Assembly: GCF_003589925.1 (NCBI RefSeq)
Contig: NZ_CP032382.1
Coordinates: 1,302,001 to 1,366,000 of the forward strand
Source: Chryseolinea soli
GTDB taxonomy: Bacteria; Bacteroidota; Bacteroidia; Cytophagales; Cyclobacteriaceae
Length of the DNA: 64,000 nucleotides
Direction of reading: 5' to 3'
How positions within the stretch are numbered: the stretch's first letter is position 1; every line of letters begins with the position of its first letter. The notes beneath the pieces are model-generated. The model was not told where the DNA came from and did not search any database. It worked only from the letters and a program-made list of their open reading frames with translations. Positions 53,648-61,792 of this stretch are shown piece by piece. The translations under genes and the position numbers were made by a program.

Positions 53648-54769
53648 ATGAGTGATTTTACGGAAGCCACCAAGGCAGTAAGCAACGAGTTGGCCTGTTC
53701 AGGGTGCGGTGCCATTTTGAAATTCAAGCCGGGGACACTCAACCTGGTCTGCGAATATTGCGGGGCACAAAACCCCATCACACAACCGGATGTAAAAAAT
53801 GAAATCGAGGAGATCGGTCTCGACGATTTCCTTGCCCGCAATTTCAACAACGAAGAAAAGATCGAAGTGGCCACCGTGAAATGCGAAAGCTGTGGGGCCA
53901 CGTCCACCCTGGACCCGAGGATCAGTTCGGATAAATGTCCGTTTTGCGCGGCCACGCTGGTCGTGAAAAGCGGTACCACTTCCACGCTACACAAGCCACA
54001 GTATGTGCTGCCGTTCGGGATCGACATCCAGAAGGCGTCTGCCAATTTCAAAAGCTGGATGAACCGGTTGTGGTTTGCACCCAATGATTTGAAAAAGTAT
54101 GCCGACAGTGCCGATAAACTCAACGGCATGTATCTTCCCTTCTGGACCTTCGACTGCAATACGTCCTCCAGCTATACCGGCCAGCGCGGCGAAGATTATT
54201 ATGTGAACGAATCCTATACCACCACCGAAAACGGGAAGACCGTGACCCGAACACGGCAGGTAATCAAGACGCGATGGTATCCTGCGTCGGGTAACGTGAG
54301 CAACAGCTTCGACGACCTGCTGATCGAAGCCACCCGATCGCTCAACAAAGGCAAGCTTCGGGCGCTCGAGCCTTGGGATCTGAAAAACCTGCTCGCCTAC
54401 AACGACAAATTTCTTAGTGGTTTTCGCACCGAAACCTATGCGGTCGATGTGAAGCAGGGTTACACGGAAGCCAAGCAACGGATGGAGCCCGAAATACGCT
54501 CCACCATTTGCCGCGACATTGGTGGCGACCGGCAGATGATCCATTACGTGAACACCACCTATCGCAATCCAACCTTTAAACACATTTTGTTGCCGGTGTG
54601 GATCAGTGCCTATCGTTACAATAACAAAGTATACCAATTCCTGGTGAATGCCCGGACCGGCGAGGTGCAAGGGGAGCGTCCGTATAGCGCCGTGAAAATT
54701 GCGTTGGCTGTGATCGGTGGGTTGTTGCTGGCCATCGTTCTTTATAGTCTATTTGGCAAATCACAATAA
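53648..54769 (+). CDS. Zinc-ribbon membrane protein, YdjG-like
   Basis: A 373-residue protein with two N-terminal zinc ribbons: CSGCGAILKF with LVCEYCGAQN (about residues 17-40), and VKCESCGATS with DKCPFCAAT. The middle is an uncharacterised domain (FDCNTSSSYTGQRGEDYYV, NTTYRNPTFKHILLPVWISAYRYNNK). A C-terminal TM (about residues 347-367, LAVIGGLLLAIVLYSLF) anchors it. In Bacillus, YdjG also joins zinc ribbons and membrane helices beside YdjI. With the SPFH gene upstream, it probably forms an envelope-stress module. Confidence 0.85.
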   Translation: MSDFTEATKAVSNELACSGCGAILKFKPGTLNLVCEYCGAQNPITQPDVKNEIEEIGLDDFLARNFNNEEKIEVATVKCESCGATSTLDPRISSDKCPFCAATLVVKSGTTSTLHKPQYVLPFGIDIQKASANFKSWMNRLWFAPNDLKKYADSADKLNGMYLPFWTFDCNTSSSYTGQRGEDYYVNESYTTTENGKTVTRTRQVIKTRWYPASGNVSNSFDDLLIEATRSLNKGKLRALEPWDLKNLLAYNDKFLSGFRTETYAVDVKQGYTEAKQRMEPEIRSTICRDIGGDRQMIHYVNTTYRNPTFKHILLPVWISAYRYNNKVYQFLVNARTGEVQGERPYSAVKIALAVIGGLLLAIVLYSLFGKSQ

Positions 54770-54816
54770 CCTGGCTATTCCAGCGCTTAAAGAAAGAAGA
54801 CAAACATTATTTCAAT

Positions 54817-55221
54817 ATGGGAACCTGGGGACATGGAAATTTCGAGAACGACAGCGCGTTGGACTGGGTCGGCGATTTTGAAGAAAAGCCACACAAAGAC
54901 TTCCTGGAAAAAAGCATCCGGGCCGTCCTGATCCCCAACTACATCGATGCTCACGATGCCAGCGTTGCCCTGGCCGCGCTGGAAGTTGTGGCCTGGGCAA
55001 ACGGAAAGCCCGCAAAAGATTTCCCCAACCTGAACATCGGGCTTAAACCCGACGACCTGCGTCCGAAATTTGACAAAGATTTTTATGCTGCCTGCAACAA
55101 GGCCGTTGACACGGTGATGCGGCCAACAAACAATGAAATTATGGAACTCTGGGAAGAGTCGGGCGAGCTGGACGAGTGGCGGAAAGTGCTGGAAGATCTA
55201 AGAAAAAGAATACAGGAATAG
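54817..55221 (+). CDS. DUF4259 protein
   Basis: A 134-residue protein starting MGTWGHGNFENDSALDWV, the diagnostic opening of DUF4259. A helical part follows (DASVALAALEVVAWANGK, LRPKFDKDFYAACNKAVD, LWEESGELDEWRKVLEDLRKRI). The function of the family is unknown. Members are small, acidic and often found among immunity or accessory genes. Here the next gene on the same strand resembles a colicin immunity protein, so an immunity role is conceivable but unproven. Confidence 0.88.
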   Translation: MGTWGHGNFENDSALDWVGDFEEKPHKDFLEKSIRAVLIPNYIDAHDASVALAALEVVAWANGKPAKDFPNLNIGLKPDDLRPKFDKDFYAACNKAVDTVMRPTNNEIMELWEESGELDEWRKVLEDLRKRIQE

Positions 55222-55249
55222 GGTGAGACCGGTCGCGGGTTAGCCTTGG

Positions 55250-55287
55250 TTTACAAAAAACGACATACCGCGATTCTTTTTTGTAAA
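55250..55287. terminator. AT-rich hairpin between DUF4259 and the immunity-like gene
   Basis: TTTACAAAAAA (55250-55260) and TTTTTTGTAAA (55277-55287) form a perfect 11-bp stem with a 16-base loop, 29 bp after the DUF4259 stop. It may be a weak terminator, which would give the next gene its own transcript. Confidence 0.4.
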
Positions 55288-55433
55288 GAATAGTGCTACA
55301 TTTTTTGAGTTTTCCAAAACTATTTTCAATATCGCGTGGCGTCCGGTATAGCGTGTTCCATGAAAAAATAGGATATTACGGTAGTATCGCAAACATTTGT
55401 GTTAGAACGCGTGTTCATTTAAGAAATAGCATT

Positions 55434-55649
55434 ATGGAAGGAAAAAAACTAAGCCGGGAAGACCTCATCGAATTAGCCCGAAAAATTATCAACGCCGATA
55501 CCGAGACGGAAGAAGAGGATGATGAGTTGATCGAGCTTTTTTTGAAGAGCGTTCCTGATCCCAATGCCAGCGACTATTTTTTTGCCGAAGAATACGACGG
55601 CCTCACCCCCGAACAAATTGTCGACAAAGCCCTGGCCTACAAGCCTTGA
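55434..55649 (+). CDS. Colicin E9/pyocin-type immunity protein homologue, orphan
   Basis: With the ATG at 55434 (MEGKKLSREDLIELARKI) the product has 71 residues; the frame upstream lacks family features. It matches the colicin-DNase immunity family (PF01320). The helix I segment LIELARKIINADTETEEED compares with the N-A-D-T-S-S-E-E-E of ImmE9, followed by an acidic helix II. Helix III has DPNASDYFFAEEYD, compared with H-P-S-G-S-D-L-I-Y-Y in ImmE9. The two conserved Tyr appear here as Phe-Phe. Such proteins inhibit HNH nuclease toxins. No such toxin gene is near, so this may be an orphan immunity gene. Confidence 0.85.
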   Translation: MEGKKLSREDLIELARKIINADTETEEEDDELIELFLKSVPDPNASDYFFAEEYDGLTPEQIVDKALAYKP

Positions 55650-55724
55650 CTTTGCTTTCCCGTTAGGGTTAGCCTTTGTCCGCCCGCTTAGCATCGCATA
55701 CCGCGGACCGATTCCATCCAAAAA

Positions 55725-56882
55725 TCATCGCTTTGTAATCATCTCCTCCTTCGCAGCCCACAGGCCAATGTCCTGCTTGCTGAGCGCAGCCGCCATGAGG
55801 TCGGGAAACTTATCGGGCGTGCAGGCAAATACCGGGATGCCGAGAGTGGCCATGTAGGTGGCATTTTGGTGATCATAGCCCGGCGCACCATCGTCGTTCA
55901 ACGCCAGCAAGACAATGACTTGCACACCGGCCTCGGTTAACGCCTTGGCGCGCTTGCGCATCTCTTCGGGATTTCCCCCTTCATATAAATCGGTGATCAG
56001 CACCAGTACCGTATCCGTTGGTCGCTGAATGATCTGCTGACAATACGTGAGCGCGCGATTGATATCCGTGCCTCCACCCAGCTGAACGCCAAAAAGAAGT
56101 TCCACCGGGTCGGTAAGTTCTTCGGTGAGGTCGGCCACGTTCGTATCGAACACGACCATTTTGGTTTGGATGGCCGGGATAGACGCCATCACCGCGCCGA
56201 AGATGCCGGAGTAGATCACCGACGTACCCATACTGCCGCTCTGATCCAAACAAAGCACCACATCCTTCAACGAACGCCGGCGTTTGCCATAGCCGATGCG
56301 CACCTCGGGAACAATAGTTTTATAATCGGGTTGATAATGTTTTAAGTTCTTGAGAATGGTAGCGTGCCAGTTGATCTCGTTGTGACGCGGCCGCCGGTTG
56401 CGTGTGGACCGGTTCAGACTGCCCGCTACCGCTTGCTGCATGGGTTGTGCCAGCTTCTTCATGAGCTCCTCCACCACTTTGCGCACGACCTGTCGCGCCG
56501 TGTCTTTGGTCTTGGATGGAATGACACGACTCAGGGTCATCAGTGTGGCGACGAGGTGAACATCGGCTTCTACGTTCTCCAGCATTTCTTTTTCGAGCAG
56601 CATCGATGTGAGGTCGAGTCGCTTCAGGGCATCTTGTTGCATCACCTTCACCACCGTGTTGGGAAAGTAGGTGCGAATGTCACCCAGCCAGCGGCTCACG
56701 TTTGGCGAAGAAGCGCCCAGGCCACCTTTCTTTTCGGCGTCGTATAAAGCTTCCAATGTTTTGTCGATCTGGAGGTCGATGTTCTGTAAAGAATAATCGG
56801 TGCCGTCATTCTGACCGCCGCCCAAGATCATGCGCCATTTGCGCAAGTGTTGTTGTTCTTCGTTCGAGTTGAGTTCGCTCAT
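55725..56882 (-). CDS. VWA-domain protein (YehP-like)
   Basis: A 385-residue protein. The N-terminal half is helical. The von Willebrand A domain (about residues 205-365) has a complete MIDAS: CLDQSGSMG (Asp213, Ser215, Ser217), the Thr of GGGTDINRAL and the Asp of LVLITDLYEGG. It overlaps the DUF5682 gene by 4 bp (ATGA), so it is coupled to it. VWA proteins beside MoxR ATPases serve as adaptors or metal-dependent assembly partners. It resembles YehP of Escherichia coli, which sits beside yehL, yehM and yehQ. Last gene of the operon. Confidence 0.92.
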   Translation of the reverse strand: MSELNSNEEQQHLRKWRMILGGGQNDGTDYSLQNIDLQIDKTLEALYDAEKKGGLGASSPNVSRWLGDIRTYFPNTVVKVMQQDALKRLDLTSMLLEKEMLENVEADVHLVATLMTLSRVIPSKTKDTARQVVRKVVEELMKKLAQPMQQAVAGSLNRSTRNRRPRHNEINWHATILKNLKHYQPDYKTIVPEVRIGYGKRRRSLKDVVLCLDQSGSMGTSVIYSGIFGAVMASIPAIQTKMVVFDTNVADLTEELTDPVELLFGVQLGGGTDINRALTYCQQIIQRPTDTVLVLITDLYEGGNPEEMRKRAKALTEAGVQVIVLLALNDDGAPGYDHQNATYMATLGIPVFACTPDKFPDLMAAALSKQDIGLWAAKEEMITKR

Positions 56883-59191
56883 ACGATGTTCGCTTCAGGC
56901 GTGATGGGTGTTGGCGCACCCGGTTTATTTTTCAATCCCAAAAGTTGCATCACCACCGGCAACGATGCGATGCCGCGTTCGTGATCGACCGCGTCCTCAC
57001 CTGATGCATTTGCCGTCACATGCCCGCTGCCGGGTCGTTTGGCCTTCTCTCCGATCTTTCGTCGTTCGGCGTGTGTGAATTGGGAAAAGGTTCGTCGCAG
57101 GAGGGGAAGGAGCGCAATAAAATCCTCTTCGCGAATGCCCCGCACCCAGTCGTTCACTAGGGTCCAGAGCCGTTCGTCCAGCAACAGGATCGTGCCACTG
57201 CCTTTCAAAAATCCTTCCATCCAAGATGCTGCAACGGATGGGGTACCGGCCAATGTCAAGGCAAAATGAAAGCGGTCGGCCAGCACATTTCCCTCCATCA
57301 CTTTTGCATCGGCCAGCAGCCGGGTGCTGTAGCCGGCGACGAGCGGTGCGGTGTTGACGTTGTCGCAAATGACTCTTAGGGTTTCATGCCACTCCTCGCG
57401 TTGCTCGGCTTGGTTCAGGAGGGCGATCGATTCACTGAGTTGATAGAGATGTTCCGTTATCTTTTGCGCGGCGTCGTCATCCACGGCGACACACGCGGGC
57501 GGGAGACTTACACAGATGCGGGCGATCATGGAGTTCACGATGCCGAGGAGCATGGTCTCGTCCGTCTGGCGAACGTTGCCATAGCGCGACACCGACACCA
57601 GCGAGGGCAGCACTTCTAATAATTGCATCACATCGCCCGTGGCGGCCGCCAGGTTGTTGATGCTATTGATCAGAGTCTCTGCTGCTTCGGGTAAATCGGA
57701 AGGGATCACTTTTGCCAACAGGTCACACACCTGCCCCAGGCTGGTGGCCTCTTGTGCTTCGTGGGCAACGTAGTGGATCACGGCCTCTTCCAGGGTGTTG
57801 CCCCAGCTGCCTTTTTCTATTATTAATATAGAATACTCCGGTTCCCAACGCAGTTGCCACTGCTCCTTGAAAGTTCCTTTGCCCCGTACGTGGGCTAGAT
57901 GACCCCACGTCACGCCCAACAATTGGAGGCGGTGTAAAAATATGCTTCGTTCCAGGTGAAGTTCTTCGCGCAGGTCGAGCAGCAGATCTTTGTTGCCGGC
58001 TTCGGCGGGCAGGCGCAGTTTTTTCTGCGTCCGTTCCACATCCTGCAACAAGGGCGGCTTGGGGATCTCGGCCGGCACGGCGCCGATGGTGTCACTCACG
58101 ATCAGCGCGTCGCGGATCAGCTCCAACAAAATGTCGTCGCCGTTGCAAAGTACCGCCAGCGTGGCTTCGTTCAACTCCGCCAACCCCGACTTGCTGATGC
58201 CCCGCAGCGACGACAACGCTTCGGCCAAGCGGACGGCCTCGATGATGTGCGCTACCGAAGTATCCATCTCGTGATTTCGAAACACTTGCGCCACTTTTGC
58301 CATCCACTGCACGCCGTTGTCGAGCGGATAGTGCCAAAGGTGGCTATACCATCCTGGCGAGTTGATGCCGGCGCCATAGCCGCTGGCGTAGGTGAGGCGA
58401 TTATAGGTCCACGGGATCCACGTCGTTTCCACTTTCACTTTGGCAAGACCCTTGAGCAGATCGGCATCTTCTTTTGCTTTGGGCATGTCGGTCAACGCCG
58501 GGGCATGCCAGGCACCACAAATCACGACGATGTTTGCAAAACCATCTTTCTCCGCCTGGCGGATCATCTTGCGCATGTGCGCCTCGCGAAGTTTCTCGAC
58601 GACCTCTTTCTTTTCCGGAAGTTCGGAACGCAGGGCGCGCATGGCTTCGTGGACCGCTTCGAAAGTGCCTTGGTGATCCATGCGTTGCTCGAACATATAC
58701 TCCCACCAACGCTCACCGTCATCGAACCCCGCGGCCACCGCCAGGTATTTTAATGGATCACGATATTCCTCTATGCTCGCTTCGGCATTCGAAAGGGCGG
58801 CACTGGTGATGCCGTCATCCTCTTTTTCATCGGTTTCTTTTTTCTCCGTTTCTTTTTTATCCTCGTCTTTATCCAGGGCAAAGCGATGCGACAACGGCAA
58901 GTCCATAAATCGAACGGGCACATTTTGTCTGGCGCCATATTGAATGGCCTGCCACTCGGGACTGAATTCTGCAAAAGGATAGAAGACGGCGCGCTGGGGT
59001 TTGTCGGGACGATAAGCCAGGATGGCCACCGGCGGTTTCAGTTCGCTGTGGGCTGCCCATCGCAGAAGTTCGTCGCCCTCGGGCGGACCCTCCACGAGAA
59101 CGATGTCCGGTCGCGACTGTTCCAGGAATGCTTTCACATTCCGCGCCGATCCCGGGCCATGATGCCGTATGCCGAGTACGTGGATGCTCAT
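56879..59191 (-). CDS. DUF5682 family protein (YehM-like)
   Basis: A 770-residue protein starting at the ATG at 59191, which overlaps the MoxR stop by 4 bp. The N-terminal domain has IRHHGPGSARNV (His10, His11), VLVEGPPEGDELL (Glu34, Glu38) and VVICGAWHAPAL (His229). These resemble the His/Glu pockets of the ChaN/TraB/erythromycin-esterase-like group; the similarity is my inference. An acidic-lysine linker (about residues 107-130) and a long alpha-helical C-terminal half follow. It has no signal peptide. In Escherichia coli YehM occupies the same place. Function unknown. Confidence 0.88.
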   Translation of the reverse strand: MSIHVLGIRHHGPGSARNVKAFLEQSRPDIVLVEGPPEGDELLRWAAHSELKPPVAILAYRPDKPQRAVFYPFAEFSPEWQAIQYGARQNVPVRFMDLPLSHRFALDKDEDKKETEKKETDEKEDDGITSAALSNAEASIEEYRDPLKYLAVAAGFDDGERWWEYMFEQRMDHQGTFEAVHEAMRALRSELPEKKEVVEKLREAHMRKMIRQAEKDGFANIVVICGAWHAPALTDMPKAKEDADLLKGLAKVKVETTWIPWTYNRLTYASGYGAGINSPGWYSHLWHYPLDNGVQWMAKVAQVFRNHEMDTSVAHIIEAVRLAEALSSLRGISKSGLAELNEATLAVLCNGDDILLELIRDALIVSDTIGAVPAEIPKPPLLQDVERTQKKLRLPAEAGNKDLLLDLREELHLERSIFLHRLQLLGVTWGHLAHVRGKGTFKEQWQLRWEPEYSILIIEKGSWGNTLEEAVIHYVAHEAQEATSLGQVCDLLAKVIPSDLPEAAETLINSINNLAAATGDVMQLLEVLPSLVSVSRYGNVRQTDETMLLGIVNSMIARICVSLPPACVAVDDDAAQKITEHLYQLSESIALLNQAEQREEWHETLRVICDNVNTAPLVAGYSTRLLADAKVMEGNVLADRFHFALTLAGTPSVAASWMEGFLKGSGTILLLDERLWTLVNDWVRGIREEDFIALLPLLRRTFSQFTHAERRKIGEKAKRPGSGHVTANASGEDAVDHERGIASLPVVMQLLGLKNKPGAPTPITPEANIV

Positions 59192-60270
59192 ATGCCCTGG
59201 TCGCGGCAGGCTCTGTAAATATCTTTCCACTCGTCGCGGGGCTTCACCACCGTTTCGAGATATTCCTGCCAGATGATCCGGTCTTGCACCGGGTCTTTCA
59301 CCACCGCGCCGATGATGCCCGCGGCAAGGTCGGCCGCTTTCAGCGAGCCGTCGCCGAAGTAGGTGGCCATGGCCACGCCGCTGTTCACCACCGAAATGGC
59401 TTCGGCCGTGCTCAAGGTACCGGAGGGTGTTTTGATTTTTGTCTTACCATCCAACGATACGCCTGAGCGCAATTCCCGGAAAATGGTAACGATGCGTTTT
59501 ATCTCTGCTACGGCGGGTGGCTCTGCCGGCAGATCCATCGCCTTCTCAAAACTTTGCACGCGCCGGCGCACGATGTCGATCTCTTCTTCGATGCTGTCGG
59601 GCAGCGGGAGGATGACGGTGTTGAACCTGCGCTTCAGGGCACCCGACAATTCGTTCACACCTTTGTCGCGGTTGTTGGCAGTAGCGATCACATTGAATCC
59701 CTTCACCGCCTGCACTTCCGTGTTCAACTCTGGGACGGGCAATGTTTTTTCCGACAAAATGGTGATGAGCGTGTCCTGCACATCCGACCCGATGCGCGTG
59801 AGCTCTTCGATGCGGGCGATCTTGCCGTCTTGCATGGCCTTCATCACGGGCGTTTCCACCAGTGCTTTTTTAGAGGGGCCATCCGCCAACAACAGCGCAT
59901 AGTTCCATCCATAGCGCACCGCCTCTTCGCTGGTGCCGGCCGTTCCCTGGATCACCATCGTAGAGTCGCCAGAGATTGCCGCCGACAGATGCTCCGACAC
60001 CCACGACTTGGCCGTGCCCGGCAAACCGTACAGCAACAAGGCCCGGTCCGTGGTGAGCGTCGCCACGGCGATCTCCATCAATCTTTTGTTGCCGATATAT
60101 TTTGGCGACACCTCGAATCCGTTCTTCAACTTGCCACCAAGCAAGTAGGTCACCACCGATTGGGGTGAGAGCTTCCAGTTGGGCGGTTTGCGATCGGAAT
60201 CGTTCTTGGCGAGGGCTTCGAGTTCTTCGGCAAATTGGTGCTCGGCGTGTTGGCGTAAGATGCTGCTCAT
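59188..60270 (-). CDS. MoxR-family AAA+ ATPase (YehL-like)
   Basis: A 360-residue AAA+ ATPase. The Walker A motif is YGLPGTAKSW (Lys88) and a Walker B-like acidic pair lies in KIARIEELTRI. The sensor-1 region is FNVIATANNRDKG, with arginine-finger candidates in GALKRRFNTVIL. MoxR ATPases act as chaperones that, with VWA proteins, assemble or modify target complexes. The sequence context fits the YehL subfamily. The stop overlaps the DUF5682 start by 4 bp, and the gene lies 28 bp after the DUF5691 gene. Confidence 0.93.
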   Translation of the reverse strand: MSSILRQHAEHQFAEELEALAKNDSDRKPPNWKLSPQSVVTYLLGGKLKNGFEVSPKYIGNKRLMEIAVATLTTDRALLLYGLPGTAKSWVSEHLSAAISGDSTMVIQGTAGTSEEAVRYGWNYALLLADGPSKKALVETPVMKAMQDGKIARIEELTRIGSDVQDTLITILSEKTLPVPELNTEVQAVKGFNVIATANNRDKGVNELSGALKRRFNTVILPLPDSIEEEIDIVRRRVQSFEKAMDLPAEPPAVAEIKRIVTIFRELRSGVSLDGKTKIKTPSGTLSTAEAISVVNSGVAMATYFGDGSLKAADLAAGIIGAVVKDPVQDRIIWQEYLETVVKPRDEWKDIYRACRDQGI

Positions 60271-60298
60271 ATTTTTTTTGGGTAAATGGCTTTTTGTT

Positions 60299-61792
60299 TT
60301 AACTGGAGAACGATTGGAGAATTTGTTGCTTCAACGTCAACACCCCCGATAGTTCATTCGACTGGTTTCGCCAGTAGGCTTTCTTCTGTTCTTCCGAAGG
60401 CATAAAGGATTCAAGATCCTTTAGCATCGCAACGGGAATATTTTTGACGGCGGCGCGATAAAATGTCTTGTTGTAGGCATACACTTCCTGGGAGGTGTAG
60501 CTGAGCACGGCTTTGGCCAGGTCATTGCTCCACTCATCGTCGAAGCCGGAGAGCATATTGATCAATTCCTGGGGTCTTTGTTTTATGAACCGCAAGGCAT
60601 AGCGATCGCGGTCCTTTGCCGGCAGCGATTCGATAAGCGACACCAAAGCACTTTCCAATATTTCGGCGTCGCCATGGTCCATCAACGCCTGGGTCCAGGT
60701 GGTATCGCGAAATTTTACGGCCGCTATGGCTATTGCCGGAACATAGAGGGCGGTCTTTTTTTCTTTTTGAAACAGTTTTATGATCGCTTCCGGTGTTTCC
60801 TTCAAATGATCGTTCCAAAACGACGGAGGCACGGATGCGATCAACTGGATGAGAATGTACTGCGCATCGCTCACGTTCTTGTCGCTGCTCAGCTTTTCGA
60901 TACCGCTTTTAAAGATCTCCTCGGGGAAGGCAATCTTTTCATTTACTTCGATCGTCGTTTTGGCCAACATGCCCAATAACGCTTTCGAATTTTTCACGTT
61001 CACGGCTTCTTTTAGGATCGTCTTGTAGCCTTGTACCGGTTGTGACGTGGGGATACGTTTTATGAGGTCCAGTATGGCGTTGTTCACCTTCGTTCCTTTC
61101 TCCTTCAACCCTTCCAACCAGGCGAGGTCGTGTTCCGACGGGCCCGTGTTCAAAATTTCCAGGAAGGAAACTTTTTCATTGGCACCTTCGGCGTTCCACG
61201 AGCTTTGCAGCAGTTCAAGGGCGGCGGCAGGTTGTTGCATACGAAGCGACTTGAGCAGTTCCTTCCGCTCTTCTGCCCGGCCGGTCTGCCACACCGTTTG
61301 AATGTCTGCTTCCGGCGCCGAGAAATTCCATTGCGGGTTTAAACGACCCAGCCATTCACCCCTTTTTCCACACACCGACTGGATGAGGGACCGCAGTTCT
61401 TTTTTTTGAATGCTGATGTCGAGTAAAGCCGGCGCCCATTCCGGTTCAGCGCATTTATGGGCGCGGTCACATTGCGTAAGCCAAAGTTTTAGCAGGGCGT
61501 AGTGTTCTTCAGAAAGGATCGTTCGCAACACCGTGGTGGAATCCGTGTGACAATACGGTTTTATCTCCGCTTCCGCTGCCGACAAGACCGCCGACCGGAG
61601 ATCGAGGGGAACACAACCGGACTGCCGGTATTGATACACCAAACTCCCAAAACGAAGAAAATCCTCTTCGGCATCCGGCGTATCGCTCACGTCGACTTGT
61701 TCTGTAATGGCCGCCGGCAGATCGTTTGCGCGAAGGGGCAGCTTGGTGGTGCCCAGCATGGCGTTGTTCACTATGGTTTCCCAGGCCTTCAT
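60299..61792 (-). CDS. DUF5691 family protein
   Basis: A 497-residue helical protein with the ATG at 61792, which overlaps the SWIM gene's stop by 4 bp. The N-terminus (MKAWETIVNNAMLGTTK) and HEAT-like helices (EILNTGPSEHDLAWLEGLKEKG, SVCGKRGEWLGRLNPQW) suggest a scaffold or adaptor. It has no catalytic motif. Members occur beside SWIM, MoxR and VWA genes; a physical complex is plausible but not shown. Confidence 0.88.
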   Translation of the reverse strand: MKAWETIVNNAMLGTTKLPLRANDLPAAITEQVDVSDTPDAEEDFLRFGSLVYQYRQSGCVPLDLRSAVLSAAEAEIKPYCHTDSTTVLRTILSEEHYALLKLWLTQCDRAHKCAEPEWAPALLDISIQKKELRSLIQSVCGKRGEWLGRLNPQWNFSAPEADIQTVWQTGRAEERKELLKSLRMQQPAAALELLQSSWNAEGANEKVSFLEILNTGPSEHDLAWLEGLKEKGTKVNNAILDLIKRIPTSQPVQGYKTILKEAVNVKNSKALLGMLAKTTIEVNEKIAFPEEIFKSGIEKLSSDKNVSDAQYILIQLIASVPPSFWNDHLKETPEAIIKLFQKEKKTALYVPAIAIAAVKFRDTTWTQALMDHGDAEILESALVSLIESLPAKDRDRYALRFIKQRPQELINMLSGFDDEWSNDLAKAVLSYTSQEVYAYNKTFYRAAVKNIPVAMLKDLESFMPSEEQKKAYWRNQSNELSGVLTLKQQILQSFSS

